From NCBI GenBank assembly GCA_025360395.1, contig JANYCH010000172.1, forward strand, positions 1 through 33,292: a DNA stretch of 33,292 nucleotides. Direction: 5' to 3'. The first letter of the stretch is position 1, and every line of letters begins with the position of its first letter. Below the pieces are notes generated by a model. That model searched no databases, was not told the DNA's origin, and was given only the letters and a program-made list of their open reading frames with translations. This stretch comes from Cytophagales bacterium (GTDB lineage: Bacteria; Bacteroidota; Bacteroidia; Cytophagales; UBA9547). This document shows positions 8,541 to 16,692 of the stretch, piece after piece. The position numbers were made by a program, and so were the translations under genes.

Positions 8541-8569
8541 CTGTAAATGCAACAATGTTGCATTTACAG
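8541..8569. promoter_or_regulatory. Perfect 29-bp palindrome, probable Fur/Zur-type operator
   Basis: CTGTAAATGCAACA (8541-8554) and TGTTGCATTTACAG (8556-8569) are exact reverse complements around a single central A. The odd-centred dyad is the form bound by Fur-family dimers. It covers the expected -33 region of the TonB receptor promoter, so a bound repressor would block polymerase. It begins 10 bases beyond the acetyltransferase stop but is not followed by a T-run, which argues against a simple terminator. Confidence 0.65.
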
Positions 8570-8578
8570 CAACCACTC

Positions 8579-9052
8579 TCAAAAATTTAATAAGCTTAAT
8601 CCTTCTTTTGTAATAGCACAGTTAATCCATTCAGGATCAAAGGAAGGATCATATTTTTTATAAAACTTTATGGCAGGCTCATTCCAGTCCAGCACTTGCC
8701 AATGCAATTTGCCTGCACCTTCTTCCCTTGCAACCTTAATTGTTGCTTCCATTAATTTCCGGCCTATTCCTTTTCCTCTAAAAGCTTCATTTACAATAAT
8801 ATCGTCTATATAAATTGATTTTCCTTTCCAGGTTGAATAGCTGTAATAATAAACTGACATCCCACAAACTGTTCCGTTTACTTCGGCTAGCAAGGCGTAA
8901 AATGCAGGATGAGGCCCAAATCCTTCCAACCGCATTTGTTCTTCAGTATTTTTAACTTCTTCTGGTTGCTTTTCAAATTCAGCAAGTTCATGCACCAATT
9001 TCATCATGACTGGAACATCATTTTTTAAAGCCTTTCTTATTTCAATTTTCAT
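8579..9052 (-). CDS. GNAT acetyltransferase (diamine N-acetyltransferase/SSAT-like)
   Basis: A 157-residue acetyl-CoA-dependent N-acetyltransferase. The GNAT core is clear: beta strands around SIYIDDIIVNEAFRGKGIG with the acetyl-CoA loop R92-G97, then VLDWNEPAIKFYKK near the C-terminus. This arrangement (WNEPxIxFYK, YYYSYSTWKGKS) resembles spermidine/spermine and thialysine N-acetyltransferases, so an amine acceptor is likely, though substrate calls in this family are unreliable. The ATG at 9052 overlaps the TGA of the nucleotidyltransferase (ATGA), which makes it the last gene of a three-gene operon. A longer frame from 9112 runs into the upstream gene and is less likely. It might acetylate an amino sugar made by the operon, but that is speculation. 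Confidence 0.9.
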   Translation of the reverse strand: MKIEIRKALKNDVPVMMKLVHELAEFEKQPEEVKNTEEQMRLEGFGPHPAFYALLAEVNGTVCGMSVYYYSYSTWKGKSIYIDDIIVNEAFRGKGIGRKLMEATIKVAREEGAGKLHWQVLDWNEPAIKFYKKYDPSFDPEWINCAITKEGLSLLNF

Positions 9053-9774
9053 TTCGAAATACCTTTCTCTTTTAAATAGTCCTGAAGTGAATCTGGTGTT
9101 CCCAAATCCCACACGGCCTTAGCTTTAGAAATACCTACCAAATCTCCTTTGGCTATCATTTTCTGGTAAACCGGAATAACATAATATTCCCCTTTGGTAG
9201 TTTCTTTGTTTGCGATCATTTCATTTGAAAAATTGACAAACTCCTTCCCGTTCGAAAAATAGTACATACCGGTACTGGCGTGGGAAGAAATTCTTACCTT
9301 TTCAGCAACTTCTACTACTTTGCCATTTTTATCAACAGCAGCAAAACTCCACCTGTCGCCAGGCATATCTGCCACAGAAATCAATCCTTTGCAATCGCTT
9401 GCTTTATTTTGAATATCCTTCCCTATTTCAGATTTTACAATGGTGTCTGAGCCAATTATCAAAACATCCTCATTTTTATTGATATATTCAGTAGCGGAAA
9501 GTACAGTACATAACTGGCCTTGCGTTACTTCCTCTATCAAAACCAGTTTTGTCCTTTCAATTTTGTATTCTGTAAGGTAATTGGTTATCCCATAAAGTTC
9601 TTCATGTTCCTTTAATGCCACTATAACCAATTCAGAATATTCTATACCTTTTATGCTGGCAAGGCTAGTGATAAACATGGGAATTCCATTTACAAGTATG
9701 AGAGGTTTAGGTCTTTCATATCCATGCCCTTCAAACCGGGAACCCCGGCCTGCCATTGGTAAAACTATGATCAT
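9049..9774 (-). CDS. Sugar-phosphate nucleotidyltransferase (NTP_transferase fold)
   Basis: A 241-residue nucleotidyltransferase that would join a sugar or alcohol phosphate to an NTP, giving a nucleotide-activated donor and pyrophosphate. The N-terminal signature LPMAGRGSRFEGHGYERPKP is the nucleotide-binding loop with the PKP lysine, and IIGSDTIV carries the metal-binding Asp. The size fits the short forms seen in capsule loci (BcbE-like) or choline-phosphate cytidylyltransferases rather than the longer GlmU/RmlA. The ATG at 9774 overlaps the TGA of the HAD phosphatase gene. Phosphatase, nucleotidyltransferase and, on the divergent operon, an APH-like kinase form a recurring capsule set. 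Donor identity unknown. Confidence 0.9.
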   Translation of the reverse strand: MIIVLPMAGRGSRFEGHGYERPKPLILVNGIPMFITSLASIKGIEYSELVIVALKEHEELYGITNYLTEYKIERTKLVLIEEVTQGQLCTVLSATEYINKNEDVLIIGSDTIVKSEIGKDIQNKASDCKGLISVADMPGDRWSFAAVDKNGKVVEVAEKVRISSHASTGMYYFSNGKEFVNFSNEMIANKETTKGEYYVIPVYQKMIAKGDLVGISKAKAVWDLGTPDSLQDYLKEKGISK

Positions 9775-10133
9775 TTCGATTTTCCGAGTTGTTGCAGCGT
9801 ATTTTCAGAAATACTATGCCAGTCTGAATATCTCAGTGCCCTGTCATCGATGTACAAGTCGGCGTTGGGTTTTCCGAAGAATATTTCATCATATTGAATA
9901 TCATGTCTTTGAAGCCAGTCTAAAGTGATCAACCCGATGTTTTTCATGACTTTCCCTACATTGCTATTGCAGGTGGCCATGTTCCTGGCTGTTTGGATGA
10001 TGATGTGATGGCCATTCTTTTTCAGTTCCTTCAATTTCTCTACTGCACCTTCATGGGGCAAAAGATCAGCATAAAATTCCCCTTCCTGACGGATAGGGCA
10101 GATGGTTCCATCAAGGTCAATTACAATTCTCAT
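9771..10133 (-). CDS. HAD-family capsule biosynthesis phosphatase (EcbF/BcbF-like)
   Basis: A 120-residue HAD-superfamily enzyme, cytosolic. Motif I is at the N-terminus, MRIVIDLDGTICP, with nucleophile Asp6 and Asp8. Motif II is IIIQTARNM, a Lys is present in FFGKPNADLYIDDRAL, and the acidic pair DD closes motif IV. The size and motifs match the short EcbF/BcbF capsule phosphatases found beside nucleotidyltransferases in polysaccharide loci, where they probably dephosphorylate a sugar phosphate intermediate. The start is set at the ATG at 10133; a GTG at 10154 would add seven residues that do not resemble the family. First gene of the leftward operon, translationally coupled to the next gene. 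Confidence 0.88.
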   Translation of the reverse strand: MRIVIDLDGTICPIRQEGEFYADLLPHEGAVEKLKELKKNGHHIIIQTARNMATCNSNVGKVMKNIGLITLDWLQRHDIQYDEIFFGKPNADLYIDDRALRYSDWHSISENTLQQLGKSK

Positions 10134-10261
10134 ATATCTAGGATGTTGTGGCACTAAATTTATCGTGTATATTCAATAGTTTTAATAACAAAGAATATTT
10201 ATTTTGCTGAAACAAAGGTTTTAATTTTTTAAAGACCCATTACAGCCTACGAATAACATGA

Positions 10262-11221
10262 ATGAATAATATTTATAAGATTATTACAGTGGCAATAGGG
10301 GTTCTGTTCCTATTCTATTTTATCCATTTATTTGACGAACTGCCCAAAATTAATTTTCGGGATTTCCTGCGGGAAGTAAATTGGTTTTATGTATGCATTT
10401 CCCTCATGGCGTATTTATTATCCCATGCTTTAAGGGCATTGAGGATAGCAATATTAATGGGAAGGCAAGACTACAGCTTACTCAAGCTAGTATATCTTCA
10501 ATATTACACCAACGGTATCAACCTTATTTTACCCTTTAAATTAGGAGAAGTTTACAGGATTATAGAATTCAATAAAATTATAAAAGACAATAATAAATTG
10601 GTATTGACCATTATAGCCGAAAAAACACTTGATCTTTTAGTCTTATTTATCTGGGCTATACTCGCTATTTCTTTTCTCGGTAACGGCATTGTAGAATTAA
10701 AAATCGTGATCTGGGTTATTTCCGCCCTCATCATGTTTTCAATGGGCATATTTTTTGTTTTGCCTGAAAACCTAAAAACACTAAATCTTGTGCTTGCAAA
10801 AAGGTATAATACACGTACGGTGATTTATGTATTATCCCTGACTACCAAAATATTAAATGTAATTTCTAACATCAAAATCATTTTGAGAAGTAATTTTTCC
10901 ACGATTTCTCTGATAACATTGATGATTTGGTTACTTGAAGTTGTTGGCTTTGCCTATCTGTTGCCCTTTATGACTGAAAAGTTACAGGTTTGGTTATTAT
11001 CCATCCTGGTATTTTTGTCTTCCCTTATTCCTAGTGCATCTCTTGGTTTGGGAGGTTTACAATTAGGTTTTTCTTCACTGGATTATAAGGCCAGCCAATT
11101 CAACAGTTTACTTATTAGCCTTACATATCAAGCCTTTATATTCTCTCCGGCAGTATTATTGGGTTTACTACTCCATCTGGTAGTGATCCTGAATAAAAAA
11201 TCAAAACAGCAATTAAAATGA
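10262..11221 (+). CDS. Lysylphosphatidylglycerol synthase TM / AglD-like membrane protein
   Basis: A 319-residue inner-membrane protein with about eight hydrophobic segments, of the LPG_synthase_TM/AglD superfamily. Typical features are an early SHALRALRIAILMG stretch, an EVYRI motif after a helix (LPFKLGEVYRIIEF), EKTLDLLVLF, and a late PSASLGLGGLQLGF re-entrant-type segment. Members next to glycosyltransferases are thought to flip lipid-linked sugars or modify lipids; the catalytic C-terminal domain of MprF is absent. It is the first gene of a five-gene rightward operon and overlaps the next gene by ATGA. A role in moving a polyprenyl-phosphate sugar across the membrane is inferred from the neighbours. 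Confidence 0.85.
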   Translation: MNNIYKIITVAIGVLFLFYFIHLFDELPKINFRDFLREVNWFYVCISLMAYLLSHALRALRIAILMGRQDYSLLKLVYLQYYTNGINLILPFKLGEVYRIIEFNKIIKDNNKLVLTIIAEKTLDLLVLFIWAILAISFLGNGIVELKIVIWVISALIMFSMGIFFVLPENLKTLNLVLAKRYNTRTVIYVLSLTTKILNVISNIKIILRSNFSTISLITLMIWLLEVVGFAYLLPFMTEKLQVWLLSILVFLSSLIPSASLGLGGLQLGFSSLDYKASQFNSLLISLTYQAFIFSPAVLLGLLLHLVVILNKKSKQQLK

Positions 11222-12693
11222 TCAACAAACTTATCTGTATATATCTTGATCATCAGACGGTTTCGCCAGAAGTCGGGACCATTATAAATGTGAACAGGTA
11301 TGGAGATATCCTTTATAAAAAGCAGAAATTAAAACTTTATCACAAACTCCTTTATGCTGAAGCAGGAGAAAGTAACTTTATTAGTATCTCTAATCCAGAT
11401 CAATTAATTAGCGCCCTTGAAGATATAAGACTTCATCCTGGCAGCTTTGTTATTATACACCATTCTTCGTTTGCTGTAATAAACAAGGAACAGTTCAAAC
11501 TATTTATCGAGAAAATTAAATACCTGGAAACTGACCTTTCCGTAGCTGATTTTGATGAGCAAAAGCCTTTCATGATGCTCAACTCTAAAACTGCCATTAC
11601 CACTCTTGAAAAAATATACAAATCGCCGGAGAGTGCTGATTTTATACTGGAACACGAGGTAACAACAGCAGAGAAATTCAAACTTGAAAAATTTTATAAA
11701 ACCTTGCGGAACTCTGTTGAGTTTATCGAATTTTTACACACAAACTTTGAAGCACGATTTTTCAATTCTATTGAGAAAGATGAATTGTATATCACTAAAC
11801 GGTCTGATAAGTTAAAAAAAATTGAAAATGAATATCAATACTATGAGTTCCTGCCTGATAGTTTAAAGGTCTTCTATCTTAAGCCAACTGATTTTGTAAA
11901 AACAGACCAATGGTGCTCTTATAAACTTGAAAAACTGAATATCCCAGATGTTTCCATTCAATGGGTACACAACTCTTTCACTAATAAGCAGTTTTCTATC
12001 TTACTTAATAAATTGTTTATATTCCTAACCAGGAGACCCATTAAAACTATAAAAGCTTCAGAATCAGCACAGGTTATAGAATCTTTTTATGTTAAAAAAG
12101 TTGATGAAAGAATTCAGGACCTTAAAACAAAACCAGAATTTACTGCTATTGCAGAAATCGTAAATAACAGTACTTCCTACAAAAATATAGACAACCTTTT
12201 CGAGCAATACCGGGTTAAACTTAATACTATACTTAAAAAACAAAAGTATGAACCGGTACTTGCCTTAAGCCATGGAGACCTCTGTGCTTCAAACATGCTG
12301 TACGATAAACGTATTGACATGCTAAAACTAATAGACCCAAGAGGTGCTGATACACATGAAGGACTATATTTTGACTCCTATTATGATGTGGCCAAACTTT
12401 CACATTCCATTATGGGGGATTATGATTTGATAAACAACGGATTATTCGACCTGGAATACGACAATAATTTGCAGATTTCGCTCAAACTTGACTTAATGCC
12501 TAATAAGGCAACTTACCAGGAACAATTTAAAATTATGCTTGAGAAACATGATTATAACTATGAACTTGTAAGGATCTTTGAAGCTTCATTGTTCCTCAGC
12601 ATGTTACCGTTGCATATAGACAATCCTAAAAAAGTGCTTGCATTTATTTTGAATGCTACGAATATCTTAACTGAAATTCCCGGAGATGTATAA
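11218..12693 (+). CDS. Two-part protein with C-terminal APH/choline-kinase-like domain
   Basis: A 491-residue protein with no signal peptide. The C-terminal half (about 330-491) has a kinase-fold catalytic loop of the aminoglycoside/choline kinase type, LSHGDLCASNMLYD, followed by LIDPRGADTHEG, in which IDPRG replaces the usual I/V-D-x-x metal motif. This pair of motifs occurs in capsule biosynthesis proteins that lie beside HAD phosphatases and nucleotidyltransferases. The N-terminal 320 residues start with NKLICIYLDHQTVSPEVG; I recognise no family there. The middle is Lys/Asp-rich and helical. It overlaps the previous gene (ATGA) and the next by 8 bases. It probably phosphorylates a small substrate for the divergent nucleotidyltransferase. 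Confidence 0.78.
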   Translation: MINKLICIYLDHQTVSPEVGTIINVNRYGDILYKKQKLKLYHKLLYAEAGESNFISISNPDQLISALEDIRLHPGSFVIIHHSSFAVINKEQFKLFIEKIKYLETDLSVADFDEQKPFMMLNSKTAITTLEKIYKSPESADFILEHEVTTAEKFKLEKFYKTLRNSVEFIEFLHTNFEARFFNSIEKDELYITKRSDKLKKIENEYQYYEFLPDSLKVFYLKPTDFVKTDQWCSYKLEKLNIPDVSIQWVHNSFTNKQFSILLNKLFIFLTRRPIKTIKASESAQVIESFYVKKVDERIQDLKTKPEFTAIAEIVNNSTSYKNIDNLFEQYRVKLNTILKKQKYEPVLALSHGDLCASNMLYDKRIDMLKLIDPRGADTHEGLYFDSYYDVAKLSHSIMGDYDLINNGLFDLEYDNNLQISLKLDLMPNKATYQEQFKIMLEKHDYNYELVRIFEASLFLSMLPLHIDNPKKVLAFILNATNILTEIPGDV

Positions 12694-14245
12694 TTTTTTT
12701 GAAATTAAAGACCGCACCTTTCTTATTTCCAGTTATGTGTTTGTGGTGTTGTTTTCTATATTTCCTTTATTCTTTAGCCTACCCTTTCGTATACACCTGG
12801 ATTTACCTTACGAAGGTGCTTACCGTTTGTATTTAGGGCAGGCTCCTTACAAAGATTTTGGAATTCCGTTTGGATTTGGCTTTTTTATTGTTCCCACTTT
12901 TTTCTTCCATCTTTTCGGCCCAAATTTTAGCTCACTGCTCTTTGGGCAGGTTTTCTTAAATGTTGTTTCTGGTATAACTTTAATAAGTGTTTTAAAATCA
13001 CTTAATATAACCAAACCAGTACTCTTCCTTTCTGTTTTTGTCTATTGTTTAAGCTACATTTTCATTTACTTCTGGCCCTGGCATACCCACACAGCCTTTA
13101 CATTTGGTTTGATTGCCATCGCCCTAATTCTCAAATACGACAAGGAAAGCACCATTCAGCGACAAGTATTAATCATGATTTGTGCTGGCCTGTTTTCATT
13201 TTTGTCATTTTTTACCAAACAGGATTACGGAGGGCTGAACCTGGTATTTTGCTTAATTATCCTTGCCTATTTATCCTTTTTGAATAAAAGCGTCTGGGCT
13301 TTGGGGGCATTTGTTTTAGCCTATGGTGCTACAGCTTTAATCTGCATTGTGCCTTGGTTAAAACATGGATTTGGATATTGGTTTAATCATGGCCAGGCAC
13401 CTCACAGTTCCAGATTGGCCTTGGGGGATTTTCTGAACGAAATTTTTATGGCTTCAGACTGGGAGAAATTTTACCTACTGGTTTTTGTCATCATTCTGCT
13501 TGTTTATGCTTCTGACCTAAAGAATTTCATCCATGATAAGCATAAGGTAATCACCTTTTTAATATGCACCGGAATGATTGTAGAAGCATTGCTGACGAAA
13601 GTTACAAGCAGGAACTCAACAGGCACTACTACCTATTTCCACGCTTTTGCAGTTGCTTTTATTTTAACTCATTTAAGAGATAAAATAGAAATGCACAAAA
13701 CATTTAACATATTTCTGTTGATGGTCTTTACTTTTTTGTGGTGGTCGCCGATGTACTGGAAGTATGCAAGTAGGATGTTCCCAATAAGTGAAAGTAAAAT
13801 TCCCAGGAAGGATAATGGTCCTAAAGTTCAATCTGGCTGGGAGCTATCTGAATTTAAAACCTTTAAAAAAATAAAGTTGCCAACTGGCACAATTGAAGGC
13901 ATGAGAAGGTTAAAAACTTTACCAGCGTTACCTGTGAATGCCAAAGTGATGAACATGACAGAACTTACTTCGCTTCCTGAAGAACTAGGTTATCAACCTT
14001 TATCAGGAATTCCATTGTGGTACGATTTGGGCGTATCAATATTCCCAAAGCAGGTTAAAGAAATATGCGATAACATAAAAGGCAAAAAATACGATATGGT
14101 GCTTTTTGAAGAAGTCCCGGACCTGGACAACTATTTTCCGGAAGAAGTACGGGATAACCTTAAACTTAACTACAAAAACATAGACACTTTTCGCGCTCCA
14201 AGACAGGAAGACAATGCTTTTATAGAAGTATACGTCAGACAATAA
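12686..14245 (+). CDS. GT-C-like polytopic membrane glycosyltransferase
   Basis: A 519-residue inner-membrane protein with roughly ten hydrophobic helices in the first 370 residues and a C-terminal soluble tail of about 145 residues. The first extracytoplasmic loop carries an acidic motif, HLDLPYEGAYRLYLGQ, followed by APYKDFGIPFG, an arrangement typical of GT-C enzymes (ArnT/PMT/GT39-like) that use polyprenyl-phosphate sugars and transfer them on the periplasmic face. WPWHTHTAFTFG is also GT-C-like. The gene lies directly before a DPM1-like GT2, which is the classical way of making such a donor. Gap to that gene is 4 bases. Acceptor unknown: lipid, polysaccharide or protein are all possible. 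Confidence 0.78.
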   Translation: MYNFFEIKDRTFLISSYVFVVLFSIFPLFFSLPFRIHLDLPYEGAYRLYLGQAPYKDFGIPFGFGFFIVPTFFFHLFGPNFSSLLFGQVFLNVVSGITLISVLKSLNITKPVLFLSVFVYCLSYIFIYFWPWHTHTAFTFGLIAIALILKYDKESTIQRQVLIMICAGLFSFLSFFTKQDYGGLNLVFCLIILAYLSFLNKSVWALGAFVLAYGATALICIVPWLKHGFGYWFNHGQAPHSSRLALGDFLNEIFMASDWEKFYLLVFVIILLVYASDLKNFIHDKHKVITFLICTGMIVEALLTKVTSRNSTGTTTYFHAFAVAFILTHLRDKIEMHKTFNIFLLMVFTFLWWSPMYWKYASRMFPISESKIPRKDNGPKVQSGWELSEFKTFKKIKLPTGTIEGMRRLKTLPALPVNAKVMNMTELTSLPEELGYQPLSGIPLWYDLGVSIFPKQVKEICDNIKGKKYDMVLFEEVPDLDNYFPEEVRDNLKLNYKNIDTFRAPRQEDNAFIEVYVRQ

Positions 14246-14249
14246 CACG

Positions 14250-14960
14250 ATGGATCTATCGCTTATTATTCCTTGTTACAATGAGGAGCAAAACATACCG
14301 CTTATCTTTAAAAGGATATTAGAAATTATTCCTTCGGATATCCAATTGGAAGTCATTTTAGTAAATAATGGCTCCAAAGACAAAACAAGAGAAGTAATTC
14401 TGGAAAACATTGCTAAAATAAATTCCGGATTTGTTATCTGTGATGTGCCAGTCAATATTGGTTACGGACATGGGATATTAAGCGGACTAGCTGTCGCTAA
14501 GGGTGAAACTTTATCCTGGACACATGCAGATATGCAAACTGACCCAGAAGATGTTATCAAGGCATACAGGTTATACAAATCTTTTAAAGATAATACAGTT
14601 TTTATTAAAGGAGAACGAAAAAACAGGGCATTCGGCCCCAATTTTTTTACCTGGGGAATGGGCATAATCGCTTCAGTCACGTTAAGAGAAACCTTGCACG
14701 ATATTGGGGCACAACCAAAATTATTCAGCAGGGAATTTTACGATAAACATTTGAAATCAGGTGCGCCTTCGGATTTCTCACTGGATTTATATGCCATGTA
14801 CTGGGCTAAAAAATTCGGAAGAATAGAAATCTTCCCTGTATTTTTCGCAAACCGTGCTTTTGGGGAAGCTAAAGGCGGAGGCAGTTTAAAAACAAGGATC
14901 AAGGTGACCAAAAGGGTCCTCAATTTTATTTTTGATTTAAAGAAAAAACTAAATAATTAG
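14250..14960 (+). CDS. DPM1-like family 2 glycosyltransferase
   Basis: A 236-residue GT-A fold enzyme without membrane anchors, resembling polyprenyl-phosphate mannose/glucose synthases. The N-terminal [14 protein letters not shown] and [12 protein letters not shown] bind the nucleotide sugar. The usual DAD metal motif is HAD (92-94) in [13 protein letters not shown], a variant known in part of this family. A second motif, [14 protein letters not shown], follows. It probably transfers a sugar from a nucleotide donor to polyprenyl phosphate in the cytosol, feeding the adjacent GT-C protein. Gaps to both neighbours are only a few bases, so it is inside the operon. Confidence 0.9.
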   Translation: MDLSLIIPCYNEEQNIPLIFKRILEIIPSDIQLEVILVNNGSKDKTREVILENIAKINSGFVICDVPVNIGYGHGILSGLAVAKGETLSWTHADMQTDPEDVIKAYRLYKSFKDNTVFIKGERKNRAFGPNFFTWGMGIIASVTLRETLHDIGAQPKLFSREFYDKHLKSGAPSDFSLDLYAMYWAKKFGRIEIFPVFFANRAFGEAKGGGSLKTRIKVTKRVLNFIFDLKKKLNN

Positions 14961-14962
14961 TT

Positions 14963-15172
14963 TTGAAATATCTTCTGAAGGCCCTGATCAGATTTTATCA
15001 ATTCGGAATTTCCCCATATTTCCCAAAATCCTGCCGATTTACTCCAACATGTTCTGAATATGCTATTGTTGCTATCAATAAACATGGTGTACTAAAAGGG
15101 AGTTCGTTGGCTTTAAAACGAATTTCAAAATGTCATCCTTGGGGAGGACATGGATATGATCCGGTGCCATAA
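14963..15172 (+). CDS. yidD: Membrane protein insertion efficiency factor YidD
   Basis: A 69-residue protein of the YidD family, which helps YidC insert membrane proteins. The family hallmarks are complete: [21 protein letters not shown] (shown by [17 protein letters not shown]), [17 protein letters not shown], and GYDPVP at the end. The start is TTG 14963, two bases after the GT2 stop; no ATG is available. It is usually found near rpmH/rnpA/yidC, so its place at the end of a glycosyltransferase operon is unusual, although translation coupled to the GT2 gene seems certain from spacing. Terminator 15187-15219 follows. Confidence 0.95.
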   Translation: MKYLLKALIRFYQFGISPYFPKSCRFTPTCSEYAIVAINKHGVLKGSSLALKRISKCHPWGGHGYDPVP

Positions 15173-15186
15173 AAAGGTTAGGCATT

Positions 15187-15219
15187 AAAAAGGCCCTTGA
15201 TCTAAATCAATGGCTTTTT
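15187..15219. terminator. Bidirectional terminator between yidD and glmM
   Basis: AAAAAGGCCCTTGAT (15187-15201) pairs with ATCAATGGCTTTTT (15206-15219) with one bulge and one mismatch. The A-run on the left and T-run on the right let it act on both strands, as expected between convergent genes. Confidence 0.75.
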
Positions 15220-15224
15220 AAATA

Positions 15225-16616
15225 TTAAACTTTTTCAGAAATTATCTCTCTTATATCATCTATGATCTTGTTGGCAAGATAAGTAGCTGTCGCTAAACTT
15301 TCAGATTCTGAATATATACGGATAATTGGCTCCGTGTTTGACTTTCTTAAATGTACCCACTCCTTTTCAAAATCAATCCTAACGCCATCAACTGTGTTGA
15401 TTGGCTGTTTCTTGTATTTATTTTTGATCTCCCCAAGTATCTGGTCTACGTCAATTTCAGGTGTGAGTTCTATCTTGTTTTTGGAAATTGAATAGTTAGG
15501 ATAACCAGCCCTTAATTTTGAAATAGATTTCCCAAACTTTGCCAGGTGAGTAAGGAACAATGCTATTCCAACCAATGCATCACGTCCATAATGGAACTCA
15601 GGATAAATGACGCCTCCGTTTCCTTCTCCTCCAATTACAGCATTGTTAGCTTTCATGGTTTCAACTACATTCACTTCTCCTACAGCTGATGCGAAATATT
15701 GTCCGCCCGCCTTTTCTGTAATATCCTTTAAAGCTCTTGTGGAGGATAAATTTGAAACCGTATTCCCAATATTATTCCGAAGAACATATTCTGCTACGGT
15801 TACCAATGTATATTCCTCACCAAACATACTGCCGTCTTCACAGATAAAACATAACCTGTCCACATCGGGGTCAACTACAATTCCAAGATCGAATTTTCCC
15901 TTTTCGATTTCTGAAGATATATGAGTTAGGTTTTCAGCAAGTGGCTCAGGATTGTGTGGAAAATGACCAGTTGGTTCGCAGAAATATTCCGTAACATTCT
16001 GTACGCCAAGGGCTCTCAGTAACATTGGGACTGCAATACCGCCTGTCGAATTTACAGCATCCACTGCAATGCTGAAATTTCTGTTCGAAATAGCTTCAAC
16101 ATCTACAAGGTCCAGTTTTAATATTTCTTCAATGTGTTTTGCTATATAAGTATCATCTTGTGAATAACTCCCATTTTTATTTACTTCAACAAAAACGAAT
16201 GATTCTTCTTCCGCTATAGATAATACTTCGGCACCATCTTCTGCAGATATAAATTCTCCTTTTTCATTCAATAGTTTTAATGCGTTCCACTGAACAGGAT
16301 TGTGACTTGCTGTAATGATAATCCCGCCGATTGCATTTTCCATTGTAACTGCAATTTCTACAGTTGGAGTAGTACTAAGGCCAAGATCGAGAACATCCAG
16401 GCCTAAGGCCATAAGTGTGGAAGATACGATTGCAGAGATTGACTCTCCGGTCGGTCGGGCATCTCTTCCAAGAATTACTTTACGGCCTACATTCTTGTTC
16501 TTCAGATAGGTTCCAAATGCTGCAGTAAATTTTACAACATCTAATGGAGACAGAGATTCGCCTGATTTACCGCCAATGGTACCGCGAATGCCAGAAATTG
16601 ATTTAATTAATGCCAC
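15225..16616 (-). CDS. glmM: Phosphoglucosamine mutase / phosphohexomutase
   Basis: A 463-residue alpha-D-phosphohexomutase. Motifs: catalytic phosphoserine loop ITASHNPVQWN with Ser104; metal-binding loop DPDVDRLCF; sugar-binding GGEGNGGV; and phosphate-binding RKSNTEPIIRIYSE near the end. The N-terminal KSISGIRGTIGG and RDARPTGE are typical. The Bacteroidota enzyme that fills the GlmM role (GlcN-6-P to GlcN-1-P, UDP-GlcNAc synthesis) looks like this, but PMM/PGM activity cannot be excluded. Start ATG 16616, with an exact TAnnTTTG element 23-30 bases upstream. Convergent with yidD. Confidence 0.9.
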   Translation of the reverse strand: MALIKSISGIRGTIGGKSGESLSPLDVVKFTAAFGTYLKNKNVGRKVILGRDARPTGESISAIVSSTLMALGLDVLDLGLSTTPTVEIAVTMENAIGGIIITASHNPVQWNALKLLNEKGEFISAEDGAEVLSIAEEESFVFVEVNKNGSYSQDDTYIAKHIEEILKLDLVDVEAISNRNFSIAVDAVNSTGGIAVPMLLRALGVQNVTEYFCEPTGHFPHNPEPLAENLTHISSEIEKGKFDLGIVVDPDVDRLCFICEDGSMFGEEYTLVTVAEYVLRNNIGNTVSNLSSTRALKDITEKAGGQYFASAVGEVNVVETMKANNAVIGGEGNGGVIYPEFHYGRDALVGIALFLTHLAKFGKSISKLRAGYPNYSISKNKIELTPEIDVDQILGEIKNKYKKQPINTVDGVRIDFEKEWVHLRKSNTEPIIRIYSESESLATATYLANKIIDDIREIISEKV

Positions 16617-16638
16617 TTTTTATAGATAAAGGTTTATG

Positions 16639-16646
16639 CAAATTTA
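16639..16646 (-). promoter_or_regulatory. -7 promoter element of glmM (TAAATTTG)
   Basis: Exact TAnnTTTG on the minus strand, placing the transcript start near 16632 and a leader of about 16 bases before the glmM ATG. I see no TTTG at the right -33 distance. Confidence 0.45.
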
Positions 16647-16692
16647 ACTTTCTCAAAACGATTAAGAAACCTTCTCAATACATTTTATCCTT

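Noticed and set aside
8541-8569. Palindrome as terminator of the acetyltransferase operon
   Set aside because: The stem is AT-rich, no T-run follows on the minus strand, and it overlaps the predicted -33 box of the next gene. It might still contribute, but the operator reading fits better.
12686-14245. Reading the membrane protein as an O-antigen polymerase (Wzy)
   Set aside because: The DLPYEGAYRLYLG acidic loop near the N-terminus and the neighbouring DPM1-like gene fit a GT-C transferase better than a Wzy polymerase.
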